Of a DNA stretch of 64,000 nucleotides, positions 54,187 to 61,560 are shown piece by piece. The DNA lies in contig NZ_CP070619.1 of assembly GCF_017068395.1 (NCBI RefSeq), positions 5,890,001-5,954,000 on the forward strand, read 5' to 3'. The number at the start of each line of letters is the position of its first letter. Position 1 is the first letter of the stretch. This DNA comes from Rhodococcus pseudokoreensis. Its GTDB lineage: Bacteria > Actinomycetota > Actinomycetes > Mycobacteriales > Mycobacteriaceae. Made by a program: the position numbers and the translations under genes. The notes beneath the pieces are model-generated. The model did no database searches and had not been told where the DNA came from. It saw only the letters and a program-made list of their open reading frames with translations.

Positions 54187-54871
54187 GGCCGAAGGCACTC
54201 AAGGCATTCCGGAGACCGTCCGGGCGCTCCGCGAGGGGGACGGGTTCGACGAGCGCGAACGCGCAACCCACGTTCCGCGCGGCGCCGTCGGCTTCCTCGC
54301 TGTCGCCGATCATCAGAGTGCGTCCGGGTTCGGAACCGAGTGCGGCGAGGGCGTGCTCGAAGATTTTCGGGTCCGGTTTGATCGCCCCCACCTCGAACGA
54401 CAGCACGAACGCGTCGACGAGATGCTCGACCCCCAGATCCGCGAACGCGGGCCGGATGTCGAACGCGATGTTGCTCAGCACGGCGACCTTGATACCACGG
54501 TCCTTCAGCGACGCAAGCACTTCCGCGGTGTCGGGATACGGGCTCCAGCATCCCGGGTCGATCAGCCGCTTGTACAGTCCGACCGCCTGGTCCTCGTGCG
54601 CGACCCCGGATTTGCGCAGCACGTCGAGGTACGCCTGCCGGTGGAACCGTGGGTCGAGGTCGCGGTTGGTCCACGCGTGGTGTTCGGCGGCGTCCATCTC
54701 GACCGTCTGACCAACCGGCGCCGTCATGCGCCGCATCAATTCGGCCTGCTGGTGGAGGTCGAACGGTTCACCGTCGTGGTCGGTGAGGTCGGACATCCAG
54801 CTGTCGTCCTCCTCGAGCCGGAACAGCGTGCCGGAGAAGTCGAAGATCACTGCGTCGAGTTCGGAAGCCAT
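54182..54871 (-). CDS. HAD family hydrolase
   Basis: 229 residues. Motif I DAVIFDFSGTLFRLEED, where the second Asp of the usual DxD is replaced by Ser (DFSGT), motif II LSNIA, motif III lysine in GAIKPDPKIFEHAL and motif IV MIGDSEEADGAAR. The DxS pattern suggests a haloacid-dehalogenase/epoxide-hydrolase-like or other non-classical HAD rather than a standard phosphatase. Substrate unknown. It is monocistronic between the palindrome and a hairpin at 54895-54919. Confidence 0.85.
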   Translation of the reverse strand: MASELDAVIFDFSGTLFRLEEDDSWMSDLTDHDGEPFDLHQQAELMRRMTAPVGQTVEMDAAEHHAWTNRDLDPRFHRQAYLDVLRKSGVAHEDQAVGLYKRLIDPGCWSPYPDTAEVLASLKDRGIKVAVLSNIAFDIRPAFADLGVEHLVDAFVLSFEVGAIKPDPKIFEHALAALGSEPGRTLMIGDSEEADGAARNVGCAFALVEPVPLAERPDGLRNALSAFGL

Positions 54872-54894
54872 TTGTCCAGGCTAACGCGCGTTGC

Positions 54895-54919
54895 GTCCGG
54901 CTTCAGCGTGAAGCCGGAC
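54895..54919 (-). terminator. hairpin terminator after the ABM gene
   Basis: Perfect 11-bp stem GTCCGGCTTCA/TGAAGCCGGAC with a GCG loop, 4 bp past the stop of the minus-strand monooxygenase-fold gene. No U-tract follows, as is common in actinobacteria. Confidence 0.65.
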
Positions 54920-54923
54920 GGGG

Positions 54924-55247
54924 TCAGTCGACCTCGAGCTCACCCATCTGCGACCACTCGGTGCCGTCGATCTTGGTGTTGATGATCCGCGGCGTCCGGG
55001 CAAGGGCGGGCTTCAATACGCGCAGCGCATTCTGAAAATGCTCGCTCTGCACGTGGGCGACGGCGGCGTCGTCGTCGCGGAACGCTTCGACGAGGACGAA
55101 TAGGTTCGGATCGTCCACCGCCCGCGACCAGTAGAACCACAGGTTGCCCGGTTCGTTTCGGGTCGCGTCGGTGAACGGCTGCACCAGGTCGAGCCAGCCG
55201 TCCGCGTGGTCCGGTTTCACGGTGAAGTTGACGACAATGAAGATCAC
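54924..55247 (-). CDS. antibiotic biosynthesis monooxygenase (ABM) domain protein, putative quinol monooxygenase
   Basis: 107 residues forming one ferredoxin-like ABM domain: FIVVNFTVKPDHADGWLDLVQPFTDATRNEPGN and FVLVEAFRDDDAAVAHVQSEHFQNAL. The family (YgiN/LsrG/ActVA-Orf6-type) oxidises quinols or acts on small signals without cofactor. No biosynthetic cluster is near, so the role is unknown. It stands alone, with the symporter terminator upstream and its own hairpin downstream. Confidence 0.85.
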   Translation of the reverse strand: MIFIVVNFTVKPDHADGWLDLVQPFTDATRNEPGNLWFYWSRAVDDPNLFVLVEAFRDDDAAVAHVQSEHFQNALRVLKPALARTPRIINTKIDGTEWSQMGELEVD

Positions 55248-55322
55248 GGCTGCCTCACTTCTCGAGTTGTCCCGCGAAGAATCCTACGCGCGCGTGTGCC
55301 GGACTCGGACCCGCGCAACGGA

Positions 55323-55353
55323 CGATGCCCCCGCCGTCGCAGCGGGGGCATCG
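55323..55353 (-). terminator. hairpin terminator after the symporter gene
   Basis: 12-bp perfect GC-rich stem CGATGCCCCCGC/GCGGGGGCATCG with a 7-base loop, beginning 14 bp beyond the symporter stop. It lies between two minus-strand genes, so it ends the upstream actP transcript. Confidence 0.7.
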
Positions 55354-55367
55354 GTCGAGCGCGGACG

Positions 55368-56972
55368 CTAGTGCGTTTCGGCGAGTTCTGCACCGATTCC
55401 GGTTTCGGCGCGGACCAGCATTTCGGCGAACTTCTCGTCCCGGTCCGCCGAACGTCCGTGACGGCGTTCACCGGCGAGTGAGCCGATCACGGCCGCGGCC
55501 AACCCGAGCGGCATCGTGATGATCACCGGCAGCTGAATGGTCAACGGCGCCGGTCCGCTGCCCAGCCAGAGCGCCTCCGTGAACATCAGGCTGACCACGG
55601 TGGATGTCAATCCCACCGAGATGCCCCAGATGGCGCCGGTGCTGTTGAATCGCCGCCAGCCCAGGCTGAGCAGCAGGCTCGGCAGATGCGCACTGCCTGC
55701 GACCATGAAGGCCATCCCCATGAAGTACGTGATGTTGGTGGTGTTGCCAATCGCCATCGTCAATCCGACCGCGACGACGCTGAACGCGACCGCCGCGTAC
55801 CGCGCGACCTTCGCTTCCCGAGCATCCGCCGTGTCCGTGCCGGCGTCGGCGGACTTCCGGCGGGTGAGCGTGGGCCAGACGTCGTGGGCGAACGTGCCGG
55901 CCGCCGAGATCACCACACCGGCGACGACGGCGACGATGCTCGCGAATGCGACGGCGGCGACCATGGCCAGCGCGATCGATCCGCCGATGGTGCCGACGCC
56001 TCCGCCGAGTTCCGTGACCAGCGTGGGTGCGGCGAGGTTGCCGCCCGCGCCGACCTGATCCGCCCCGTCCGGGCCGAGGAGCGCCGCGGTGCCGAAGCCC
56101 ATCACGATGACGATCAGGTAGAACACGCTGCACAGCGCGACGGTCCAGCCGAGCGACTTCCGCGCCGTCGCGGCCTCGGGGACGGTGAAGAAGCGAATCA
56201 GGATGTGCGCCATGCCGGCCGTGCCGAGAGCGAACGCCAGGGAGTAGGAGATCAGGTTGATCGCGCCGGTCTGCCCGAAGATCAGACCCGGCGAGAGGAT
56301 GGCGTCCCCGGCAGCGGCGTTCGACGTCGCGGCCCCGAGCATGCCGGGGAGGCTGAAACCGAACTTCGCCAGGATTCCCAGGCACACCACGACCGCCAGG
56401 ATCGACAGGATGGACGACTTGATCACCTGAACCCACGTGGTCGCGAGCATGCCGCCGACGAAGACGTAGATGCCCATGAGCGAACCGGCCACCACGACGG
56501 ACAGGCCGAACGGGATCCCCGACACCGACTCGAGCAGCACCCCTGCCGCCACGAGTTGGGCGAGCAGCACGAATGTGCCGGTGACGATGGTGCTGAGCGC
56601 AACCACCACCCGGACCCGTCGTGCACCGGTCCGGAACACCAGAACGTCGGCGAGAGTGAACTTTCCGACGTTGCGCATCTTCTCGGCGAGGAGGAAGAGG
56701 ACGGGGAGGAAGGAGACCACCGACGTGCAGAGGATGACGGCGCCGTCGACGCCCTTGTAGAAGATCAATCCCGTGGTGCCGAGGAAACTGCCCGCGGAGA
56801 TGAATTCACCGGCGATCGCGAAACCGTTCTGCCACCCGGTGATCGAGCGGCCCGCGGCGAAGAATCCGGTGGCGCTGCGACTTCGGCGTGACGCGGCGAA
56901 CGTCACCCATAGGGTGAGGGAGATGACGGCGGCGCAGATGCCGATGGCGAGGAAATCGGCGTCGCCGGTCAT
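55368..56972 (-). CDS. actP: sodium:solute symporter, ActP-like (acetate/monocarboxylate)
   Basis: 534 residues with about 13 spans. SSS-family features: ATGFFAAGRSITGWQNGFAIAGEFISAGSFLG near the N-terminus, VLVFRTGARRVRVVVALST, and FALGTAGMAHILIRFFTVPEAATARKSLGWT, all typical of ActP. Transports acetate or related monocarboxylates with Na+ or H+. Its start overlaps the DUF485 gene by 4 bp, the usual yjcH-actP pairing. Gene symbol by resemblance; the exact substrate is not certain. Confidence 0.88.
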   Translation of the reverse strand: MTGDADFLAIGICAAVISLTLWVTFAASRRSRSATGFFAAGRSITGWQNGFAIAGEFISAGSFLGTTGLIFYKGVDGAVILCTSVVSFLPVLFLLAEKMRNVGKFTLADVLVFRTGARRVRVVVALSTIVTGTFVLLAQLVAAGVLLESVSGIPFGLSVVVAGSLMGIYVFVGGMLATTWVQVIKSSILSILAVVVCLGILAKFGFSLPGMLGAATSNAAAGDAILSPGLIFGQTGAINLISYSLAFALGTAGMAHILIRFFTVPEAATARKSLGWTVALCSVFYLIVIVMGFGTAALLGPDGADQVGAGGNLAAPTLVTELGGGVGTIGGSIALAMVAAVAFASIVAVVAGVVISAAGTFAHDVWPTLTRRKSADAGTDTADAREAKVARYAAVAFSVVAVGLTMAIGNTTNITYFMGMAFMVAGSAHLPSLLLSLGWRRFNSTGAIWGISVGLTSTVVSLMFTEALWLGSGPAPLTIQLPVIITMPLGLAAAVIGSLAGERRHGRSADRDEKFAEMLVRAETGIGAELAETH

Positions 56973-57316
56973 GACGCAAGCTCCTGATCACGTTGTGCGA
57001 TGGCCAGGACGGCGGCATCGGCGGCGGGTTGGATGAAGGTGCGGGAGAGCCGGAAGTACGCGTACACCAGCACCCAGGTGCCGGCGAACTGTGAGAACAC
57101 CACCCACAGCGACAGCGGAATGCCGAATGCCGTGTTGTCGCCCAGGAATTCGGGAAAGTAGGCGAATCCGACGAGGAAGCCGGCGAACATTACGATCGCG
57201 ATCAGGCCGAGCGCGGTGGTGACGGTCCGCCGCCGTCGCCGCAGTTCGACGAACTCGGGTAGCGCGAGGATCGGCGACCATGCTCTCGACGTCGTGGTGG
57301 GCGACTCGGTGGTCAT
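56969..57316 (-). CDS. DUF485 membrane protein
   Basis: 115 residues, two spans (ALGLIAIVMFAGFLVGFAYFPEFLG and LWVVFSQFAGTWVLVYAYFRLS) and the DUF485 pattern PEFVELRRRRRTVTTALG. YjcH-type partner of ActP-like symporters, of unknown mechanism. Both its start and its stop overlap neighbouring genes by 4 bp (ATGA). Confidence 0.88.
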   Translation of the reverse strand: MTTESPTTTSRAWSPILALPEFVELRRRRRTVTTALGLIAIVMFAGFLVGFAYFPEFLGDNTAFGIPLSLWVVFSQFAGTWVLVYAYFRLSRTFIQPAADAAVLAIAQRDQELAS

Positions 57317-57792
57317 GCGTTCACCGCCGCGCGCCGCGCCGACTCGAGGGCGAACCGGTTCTCGTCCCAGCCCTCGGCCAGCGGCCCGAAGTAGTGGAAA
57401 CGCACCTGCTTGACGCGATACAACCAGCGACCGTCGATCTTGACGGCCTCGTCGGTGTAACGGCCGGCGGCGATCGAGGCGGTGCCGTCGGTCACGCACG
57501 GCTGCCACAGGAACGAGCGGACGGTCGCGCGATCTCCGTCGAGGTCGATCTCCAGGTTGGTGATGAAGTGCCAGAACGCGGTGAGCCCACCGGAGGCGAG
57601 TCCGGCGAAGAATTCCCGCATCGCGCTCTTGCCCTTCGGGTTGGACAATCCGTCGAATTCGCCGTCGTCGGTGAACAGGTCCATCAGCGCGTCCCAGTTG
57701 CCGTCGTCGAGATGGCGGCAGTACTGCGCATCGAGGTATCGGATGGCCTCCAGGTCTTCCAGTCGGCCAATTCGTTCTTCGAGGGTGCTCAA
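57313..57792 (-). CDS. NTF2/SnoaL-like domain protein
   Basis: 159 residues of a cone-shaped NTF2-like fold: ERIGRLEDLEAIRYLDAQYCRHLDDGNWDALMDLFTDDGEFDG, then FWHFITNLEIDLDGDRATVRSFLWQPC and GRWLYRVKQVRFHYFGP. Related proteins are small isomerases, dehydratases or dioxygenase subunits. TTG start chosen because GGAGG lies 9 bases upstream; no ATG gives this frame. It is the first gene of a coupled NTF2-DUF485-ActP operon, an uncommon combination that suggests the imported acid is its substrate's precursor or product. Confidence 0.75.
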   Translation of the reverse strand: MSTLEERIGRLEDLEAIRYLDAQYCRHLDDGNWDALMDLFTDDGEFDGLSNPKGKSAMREFFAGLASGGLTAFWHFITNLEIDLDGDRATVRSFLWQPCVTDGTASIAAGRYTDEAVKIDGRWLYRVKQVRFHYFGPLAEGWDENRFALESARRAAVNA

Positions 57793-57833
57793 GGCGGCAT
57801 ACCTCCACGGTGCGATGTGCGGAATGTGCGAAT

Positions 57834-57849
57834 CGGTTATTAACAACCG
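57834..57849. promoter_or_regulatory. TetR-type dyad CGGTT-N6-AACCG
   Basis: CGGTTATTAACAACCG, perfect 5-bp arms, in the 203-bp gap between the NTF2-like gene (-) and the TetR gene (+). Overlapping bases 57843-57859 (ACAACCGTTCATGTGAT) recur with two changes at 58655-58671 before the acyl-CoA dehydrogenase gene. Confidence 0.5.
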
Positions 57850-57995
57850 TTCATGTGATGGGGACCATAATCGACGTTGTGTCGCGGGTCAAGGCCGAGC
57901 GTCGGCCCAACGACTGCCGTCCATGGGGCGGTGCTGAACTGCTATTTCCCGCCGGATCGTTGCTCGCGCCGCGCGCTGCCTCTACCCTCCGAGGG

Positions 57996-58601
57996 ATGAA
58001 CACTCGGTCAAGCGGTGCGGTGATTCCCCACGTCAGGCAGCGGATTCTGGACGCGGCGCTGGAGGAGTTCTACACCGCAGGCTTTCATGCCGCGACCATG
58101 CGAACCATCGCCAAACGTGCCGGGTGCAGCGCCGCCAACGTCTACAACCACTTCGACAACAAGGACGAACTCCTCGTCGAGATCCTGCGCGCGGCCAGCG
58201 ACGAGCAGTTCACCGCCACCCGGAACGCCCTGCGCAAGGCGGGTGCCGCGCCCGCGGAGCAGTGGACGGCCGCGGTCGTCGCGCACTCGCTGTACACCGC
58301 ACGCAACCAGCGCGCATGCCTGGTGGCCAACACCGAACTGCGCTATCTCGACGAGGTCGACCGCAAACGGGTCGTGGGTTCGCGCGACGCCCAGGAGCAC
58401 CTGTTCGTCGCCATCGCCGAGGCAGGGGTAGCGGGCGGTGACTTCGACGTCCCGCACGTCCACCAGGCGGTGACCGCCGTGCTGACCATGTGCGCAGGGA
58501 TCGCGCTCTGGTACCGGCCGGACGGCCCCCTGTCCGCGCAGGCGGTAGCGGATTCGTACGGCGTGTACGCGCTCAACCTGGTGGGGTACCGCCCCGCCTG
58601 A
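57996..58601 (+). CDS. TetR family transcriptional regulator
   Basis: 201 residues. HTH at about 15-62: RQRILDAALEEFYTAGFHAATMRTIAKRAGCSAANVYNHFDNKDELLVEIL. Ligand domain in the C-terminal two thirds. It lies between the NTF2-DUF485-ActP operon (divergent) and the acyl-CoA degradation operon (same strand), and related sequence motifs precede both, so it may control both through an acyl-CoA ligand. Start at MNTRSS after CCGAGGG; the longer frame to 57810 covers the operator and was rejected. Confidence 0.88.
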   Translation: MNTRSSGAVIPHVRQRILDAALEEFYTAGFHAATMRTIAKRAGCSAANVYNHFDNKDELLVEILRAASDEQFTATRNALRKAGAAPAEQWTAAVVAHSLYTARNQRACLVANTELRYLDEVDRKRVVGSRDAQEHLFVAIAEAGVAGGDFDVPHVHQAVTAVLTMCAGIALWYRPDGPLSAQAVADSYGVYALNLVGYRPA

Positions 58602-58654
58602 TTCGGACGGGTTCGGCATTGACGGTGCGATCCCGGCCGTGCTCTACTGGGTGA

Positions 58655-58671
58655 ACAAGCGTTAATGTGAT
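58655..58671. promoter_or_regulatory. second copy of the TetR-site-like motif before the acyl-CoA dehydrogenase gene
   Basis: ACAAGCGTTAATGTGAT matches the site at 57843-57859 at 15 of 17 positions. It lies 63 bp before the acyl-CoA dehydrogenase start, suiting a repressor site for the operon promoter. Confidence 0.5.
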
Positions 58672-58733
58672 TCGAGTGCGGAACCGCGAGTTCCCCGTTT
58701 CACGCGCCCCGTAGTTCGAGTGGAGGAGTATCC

Positions 58734-59927
58734 ATGACGCATCGGCCGTCGCAGCCGCGTACCGATTCACCGCGGTATCTGACCGAGGACCGCCTGGCGA
58801 TCCGGGATCTGGCTCGCGAGTTCGCGATGACGCAGGTGCTGCCGGTCGCGAACGAGTTGGATCCGGTGCAGGGCACGATCCCGGACACGTTGAAGAAGGC
58901 GATGGCCGAGGTCGGGTTCTTCGGGATCATGATCCCGGAGGAACACGGTGGTCTGGGGTTGGGGGTGTTCGAGTACTGCCTGGTGGCGGAGGAGTTGTCG
59001 CGGGCGTGGATGAGTGTGTCCGGGTTGCTGGCCCGCGGCAACGGGATGGGCGGCGGGTTCACCGCGGAGCAGGAGTCGGCGTTGCTGCCGAAGGTCGCCC
59101 GGGGTGAGTATCTGGGGGCGTACGCGTTGTCGGAGGCCGAGGCCGGGTCGGATGTGGCGAACATGTCCTGCCGCGCGACCCGTGACGGCGACGACTGGAT
59201 GGTCAGTGGCACGAAGATGTGGTGCACGTACGCCGACGAGGCCGATTATCTGGTGTTGTTCGCGCGCACCGACCCGCACAAGGATCCGGGCAAGCCGCAT
59301 CGGGGGATCAGTGCGTTCCTGATCGACAAGGACCGCGGTGGGTTCCCGGCCGGGGTCAGTGGGACGAAGATCCGCAAGATCGGGTATTTCGGGTGGAGTA
59401 CCTGGGAGCTGTCGTTCGACAATGTCCGGGTGCCGGCCACCGCGATGCTCGGCGAGGAGGGCAAGGGTTTCTACCTGGCGGTGTCCGGGTTGGAGGTGGG
59501 CCGGGCGCACACCGCGGCGCGGGCGATCGGGTTGGCGCGGGCGGCGTTGGAGGATTCGATCGCGTATCTGCACACCCGCCGGCAGTTCGGGCGCGAGTTG
59601 GCGGAGTTTCAGCATCTGCGGTTCAAGGTCGCCAAGATGGCCGCCGATATCGAGGCGGCGCGGCAGTTGATGTATGCGGTGGCCACCGATATCGATACCG
59701 GTCGGCGGTGTTCGCTGGAGGCGTCGATGTGCAAGCTGGTGGCGACGGAGATGGCCGAGCGGGTGACCAGTGAGGCGGTGCAGATCCACGGCGGCGCCGG
59801 GTACACCACCGACTTCCAGGTGGAGCGGCACTGGCGAGATGCCCGGTTGACGAAGATCTTCGAGGGCACCAGCGAGATCCAAATGCGGATCATCTCCGAC
59901 GAGCTGCTGGGGAGGGCCGCCGAATGA
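58734..59927 (+). CDS. acyl-CoA dehydrogenase
   Basis: 397 residues, full-length. N-terminal helical domain (LAIRDLAREFAMTQVLPVANELD), FAD-contact YALSEAEAGSDVANMSCRATRDGDDWMVSGTKMWCT (in parts: LSEAEAGSDVA), RGISAFLIDKDRGG, and the C-terminal IHGGAGYTTDFQVERHWRDARLTKIFEGTSEIQMRIISDELLGR. First step of beta-oxidation-type degradation of an acyl-CoA of unknown structure. The ATG has GTGGAGGAGTATCC upstream. It overlaps the following gene by 4 bp. Confidence 0.93.
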   Translation: MTHRPSQPRTDSPRYLTEDRLAIRDLAREFAMTQVLPVANELDPVQGTIPDTLKKAMAEVGFFGIMIPEEHGGLGLGVFEYCLVAEELSRAWMSVSGLLARGNGMGGGFTAEQESALLPKVARGEYLGAYALSEAEAGSDVANMSCRATRDGDDWMVSGTKMWCTYADEADYLVLFARTDPHKDPGKPHRGISAFLIDKDRGGFPAGVSGTKIRKIGYFGWSTWELSFDNVRVPATAMLGEEGKGFYLAVSGLEVGRAHTAARAIGLARAALEDSIAYLHTRRQFGRELAEFQHLRFKVAKMAADIEAARQLMYAVATDIDTGRRCSLEASMCKLVATEMAERVTSEAVQIHGGAGYTTDFQVERHWRDARLTKIFEGTSEIQMRIISDELLGRAAE

Positions 59928-60715
59928 GTGCATCCACGGTCGGCGATCGCACGGTGAGCGATGCCCGTCGAGTCTCCGAACTCGCACTGTCCCTGCCCGA
60001 ATCGTCGCTGACGGGAATCGCGGTGGCGGGGCTGCTCACCCCGCGACCGACTGTCGGAGCCACACGTGCCGGGCTGCAATGGAATTCGCAGTCCGCGGTG
60101 ACGGATGACGACGTCGTCCGCGTCGAATCCGTCGTCACGCGGGTCGAACAGTCGGCGGACGGAGCAGTTCTCGACCGCCACGTCCGACTCGTCGACGACG
60201 GCGGGTCGGTCCGCGAGCAGGGCATCGAGACATGGCGTCTGCCCGACCCCGCCGCAGTCCGATACGACCCGGCGGTCGACTTCTGCACCCCCGCCTGGGG
60301 AGAGATTCTCCGCGAATCGCTCTCCGCCGACCCTGCCTTCGCGTCCTCGCTGGCGACGTGGGACGGCACGGTGGGCCTGCGCTGCACCGACGCCTCGGGC
60401 GGCGCCCGCGAGGTGCACCTGCGGATCTACCGCGGCCGAATCATCGACGTCGCGCGCCGGGTCCCGGGTGGGGCCACGTTCACGCTCGTCGTCCCGGCCG
60501 TGACATGGGTCGACCTGATGGTCGCCGAACACAACGACTTCATGCGCCGCGCGATCAGCGGTGAATTCTCCTCCAGCGGCGACGGGTACGAGTACCTGCG
60601 ACTCACCAAGCCGCTCGACATCGTCATCGCCCATGCCCGCACCGCCGCACGTGAGTGGCGCCGCGTGCCGGAGCACACTTTGCCACTCACGTGCGGAAGG
60701 GAGGCCCGGTCGTGA
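59924..60715 (+). CDS. uncharacterised protein of the acyl-CoA operon
   Basis: 263 residues. I do not recognise a clear family. The N-terminal half (to about 115) has a beta-rich pattern like a hot-dog (VVRVESVVTRVEQSADGAVLDRHVRLVDDGG), and the C-terminal half resembles an SCP2-like lipid-binding fold (RIIDVARRVPGGATFTLVVPAVTWVDLMVAEHNDFMRRAISGEF). The last 21 residues (REWRRVPEHTLPLTCGREARS) are encoded by an inserted family A palindrome, so the original protein probably ended near residue 243. Start and stop both overlap neighbours (ATGA, GTGA), indicating tight coupling in the operon. Confidence 0.7.
   Translation: MSASTVGDRTVSDARRVSELALSLPESSLTGIAVAGLLTPRPTVGATRAGLQWNSQSAVTDDDVVRVESVVTRVEQSADGAVLDRHVRLVDDGGSVREQGIETWRLPDPAAVRYDPAVDFCTPAWGEILRESLSADPAFASSLATWDGTVGLRCTDASGGAREVHLRIYRGRIIDVARRVPGGATFTLVVPAVTWVDLMVAEHNDFMRRAISGEFSSSGDGYEYLRLTKPLDIVIAHARTAAREWRRVPEHTLPLTCGREARS
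60648..60693. repeat. palindromic repeat family A, copy 3, inside a coding region
   Basis: Left arm CACGTGAGTGGCGCCGCGTG, loop CCGGAG, right arm CACACTTTGCCACTCACGTG. The left arm has four changes (AAAG to GCCG) against copy 1. It lies within the 3' end of the uncharacterised gene and 19 bp before the hydrolase start, so the operon mRNA would carry this hairpin. Confidence 0.8.
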
Positions 60716-61560
60716 TCGAGGCCCGATACCTGGACATCGACGGCGCGCTCGGCTTCGTCGAAATCGTCACCCCCGACAATCGTCCGGACAGCGAAACACC
60801 CACCGTCCTGTGCCTGCACACCGCGGGGCAGAGCGGAGTCCAGTGGCGCCATGCCGCGTCCGCACTGGCAGACCGCGGCTATCGGGTGATCGTCCCCGAC
60901 CTTCCGGGGCACGGGCGTTCCGAACCCGCCGTCGACGGCCCGATCACCAGCATCGTGGTGTTCGCGGACTGGCTCGGGAAGGTCCTCGACGCCCTCGCCG
61001 TCGAACGCCCCTTCGTCATGGGATGTTCCATCGGGGGCAAGCTGACACTCGAACTCGCGACCCGCCCGACACGGCCGCTGGCCGGGGCGATCGCCATGGA
61101 GGCCGAGGCCGGTCCCGGCCGCGTCAACGTCGGCGGACTGCGCCGCGAACTCGAGGACGTCGCCGGACCCAGCCGCGCCGACCGCACGTACCTGGGCACC
61201 CTGGCGTCCATCGGGCGGTCCGTGCCCGAAACTCAGGCCCGCCTGATCGCGACGATGCACAAACGCGAGGACCCGGAGATCTCGTCCTCGGACCTCATCG
61301 CCTGGGGAACACACGACGTGCGGGACCGTCTCGCCGACATCACCTGCCCCATCAGGCTCGTCGCCGGAGCGCAGGACCCGTGGATCCAGGCCGGACTCGT
61401 CGAGCAGGCCGCCACACGAATCGAAGACGCCCGGCCGGGATCGACGACGTTCACCCTGCTCGACGACATCGGCCATTACCCCATGGAGGAGATCGACGAT
61501 TTCGCGTCGGTGGCGGACGGCTGGCTGACGGAACTGCGCACCGCGGCGGTGCTCTCGTGA
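60712..61560 (+). CDS. alpha/beta hydrolase
   Basis: 282 residues. Alpha/beta-hydrolase core: TVLCLHTAGQSGVQWRHAASALADRG, the PDLPGHGRS segment, the nucleophile elbow MGCSIGGKLTLELA (Ser near 106), VAGAQDPWIQAG for the acid and DDIGHYPMEEIDDF for the catalytic His. Likely cleaves an ester or ring-opened C-C bond in the degraded compound. GTG start overlaps the previous stop (GTGA); an upstream ATG at 60655 lies in the palindromic repeat and was rejected. It is coupled to the ligase by another GTGA overlap. Confidence 0.87.
   Translation: MIEARYLDIDGALGFVEIVTPDNRPDSETPTVLCLHTAGQSGVQWRHAASALADRGYRVIVPDLPGHGRSEPAVDGPITSIVVFADWLGKVLDALAVERPFVMGCSIGGKLTLELATRPTRPLAGAIAMEAEAGPGRVNVGGLRRELEDVAGPSRADRTYLGTLASIGRSVPETQARLIATMHKREDPEISSSDLIAWGTHDVRDRLADITCPIRLVAGAQDPWIQAGLVEQAATRIEDARPGSTTFTLLDDIGHYPMEEIDDFASVADGWLTELRTAAVLS

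Noticed and set aside
60655..60711. N-terminal extension of the alpha/beta hydrolase from an ATG at 60655
   Set aside because: The extension is entirely the palindromic repeat; the GTG at 60712 overlapping the previous stop fits the operon pattern.
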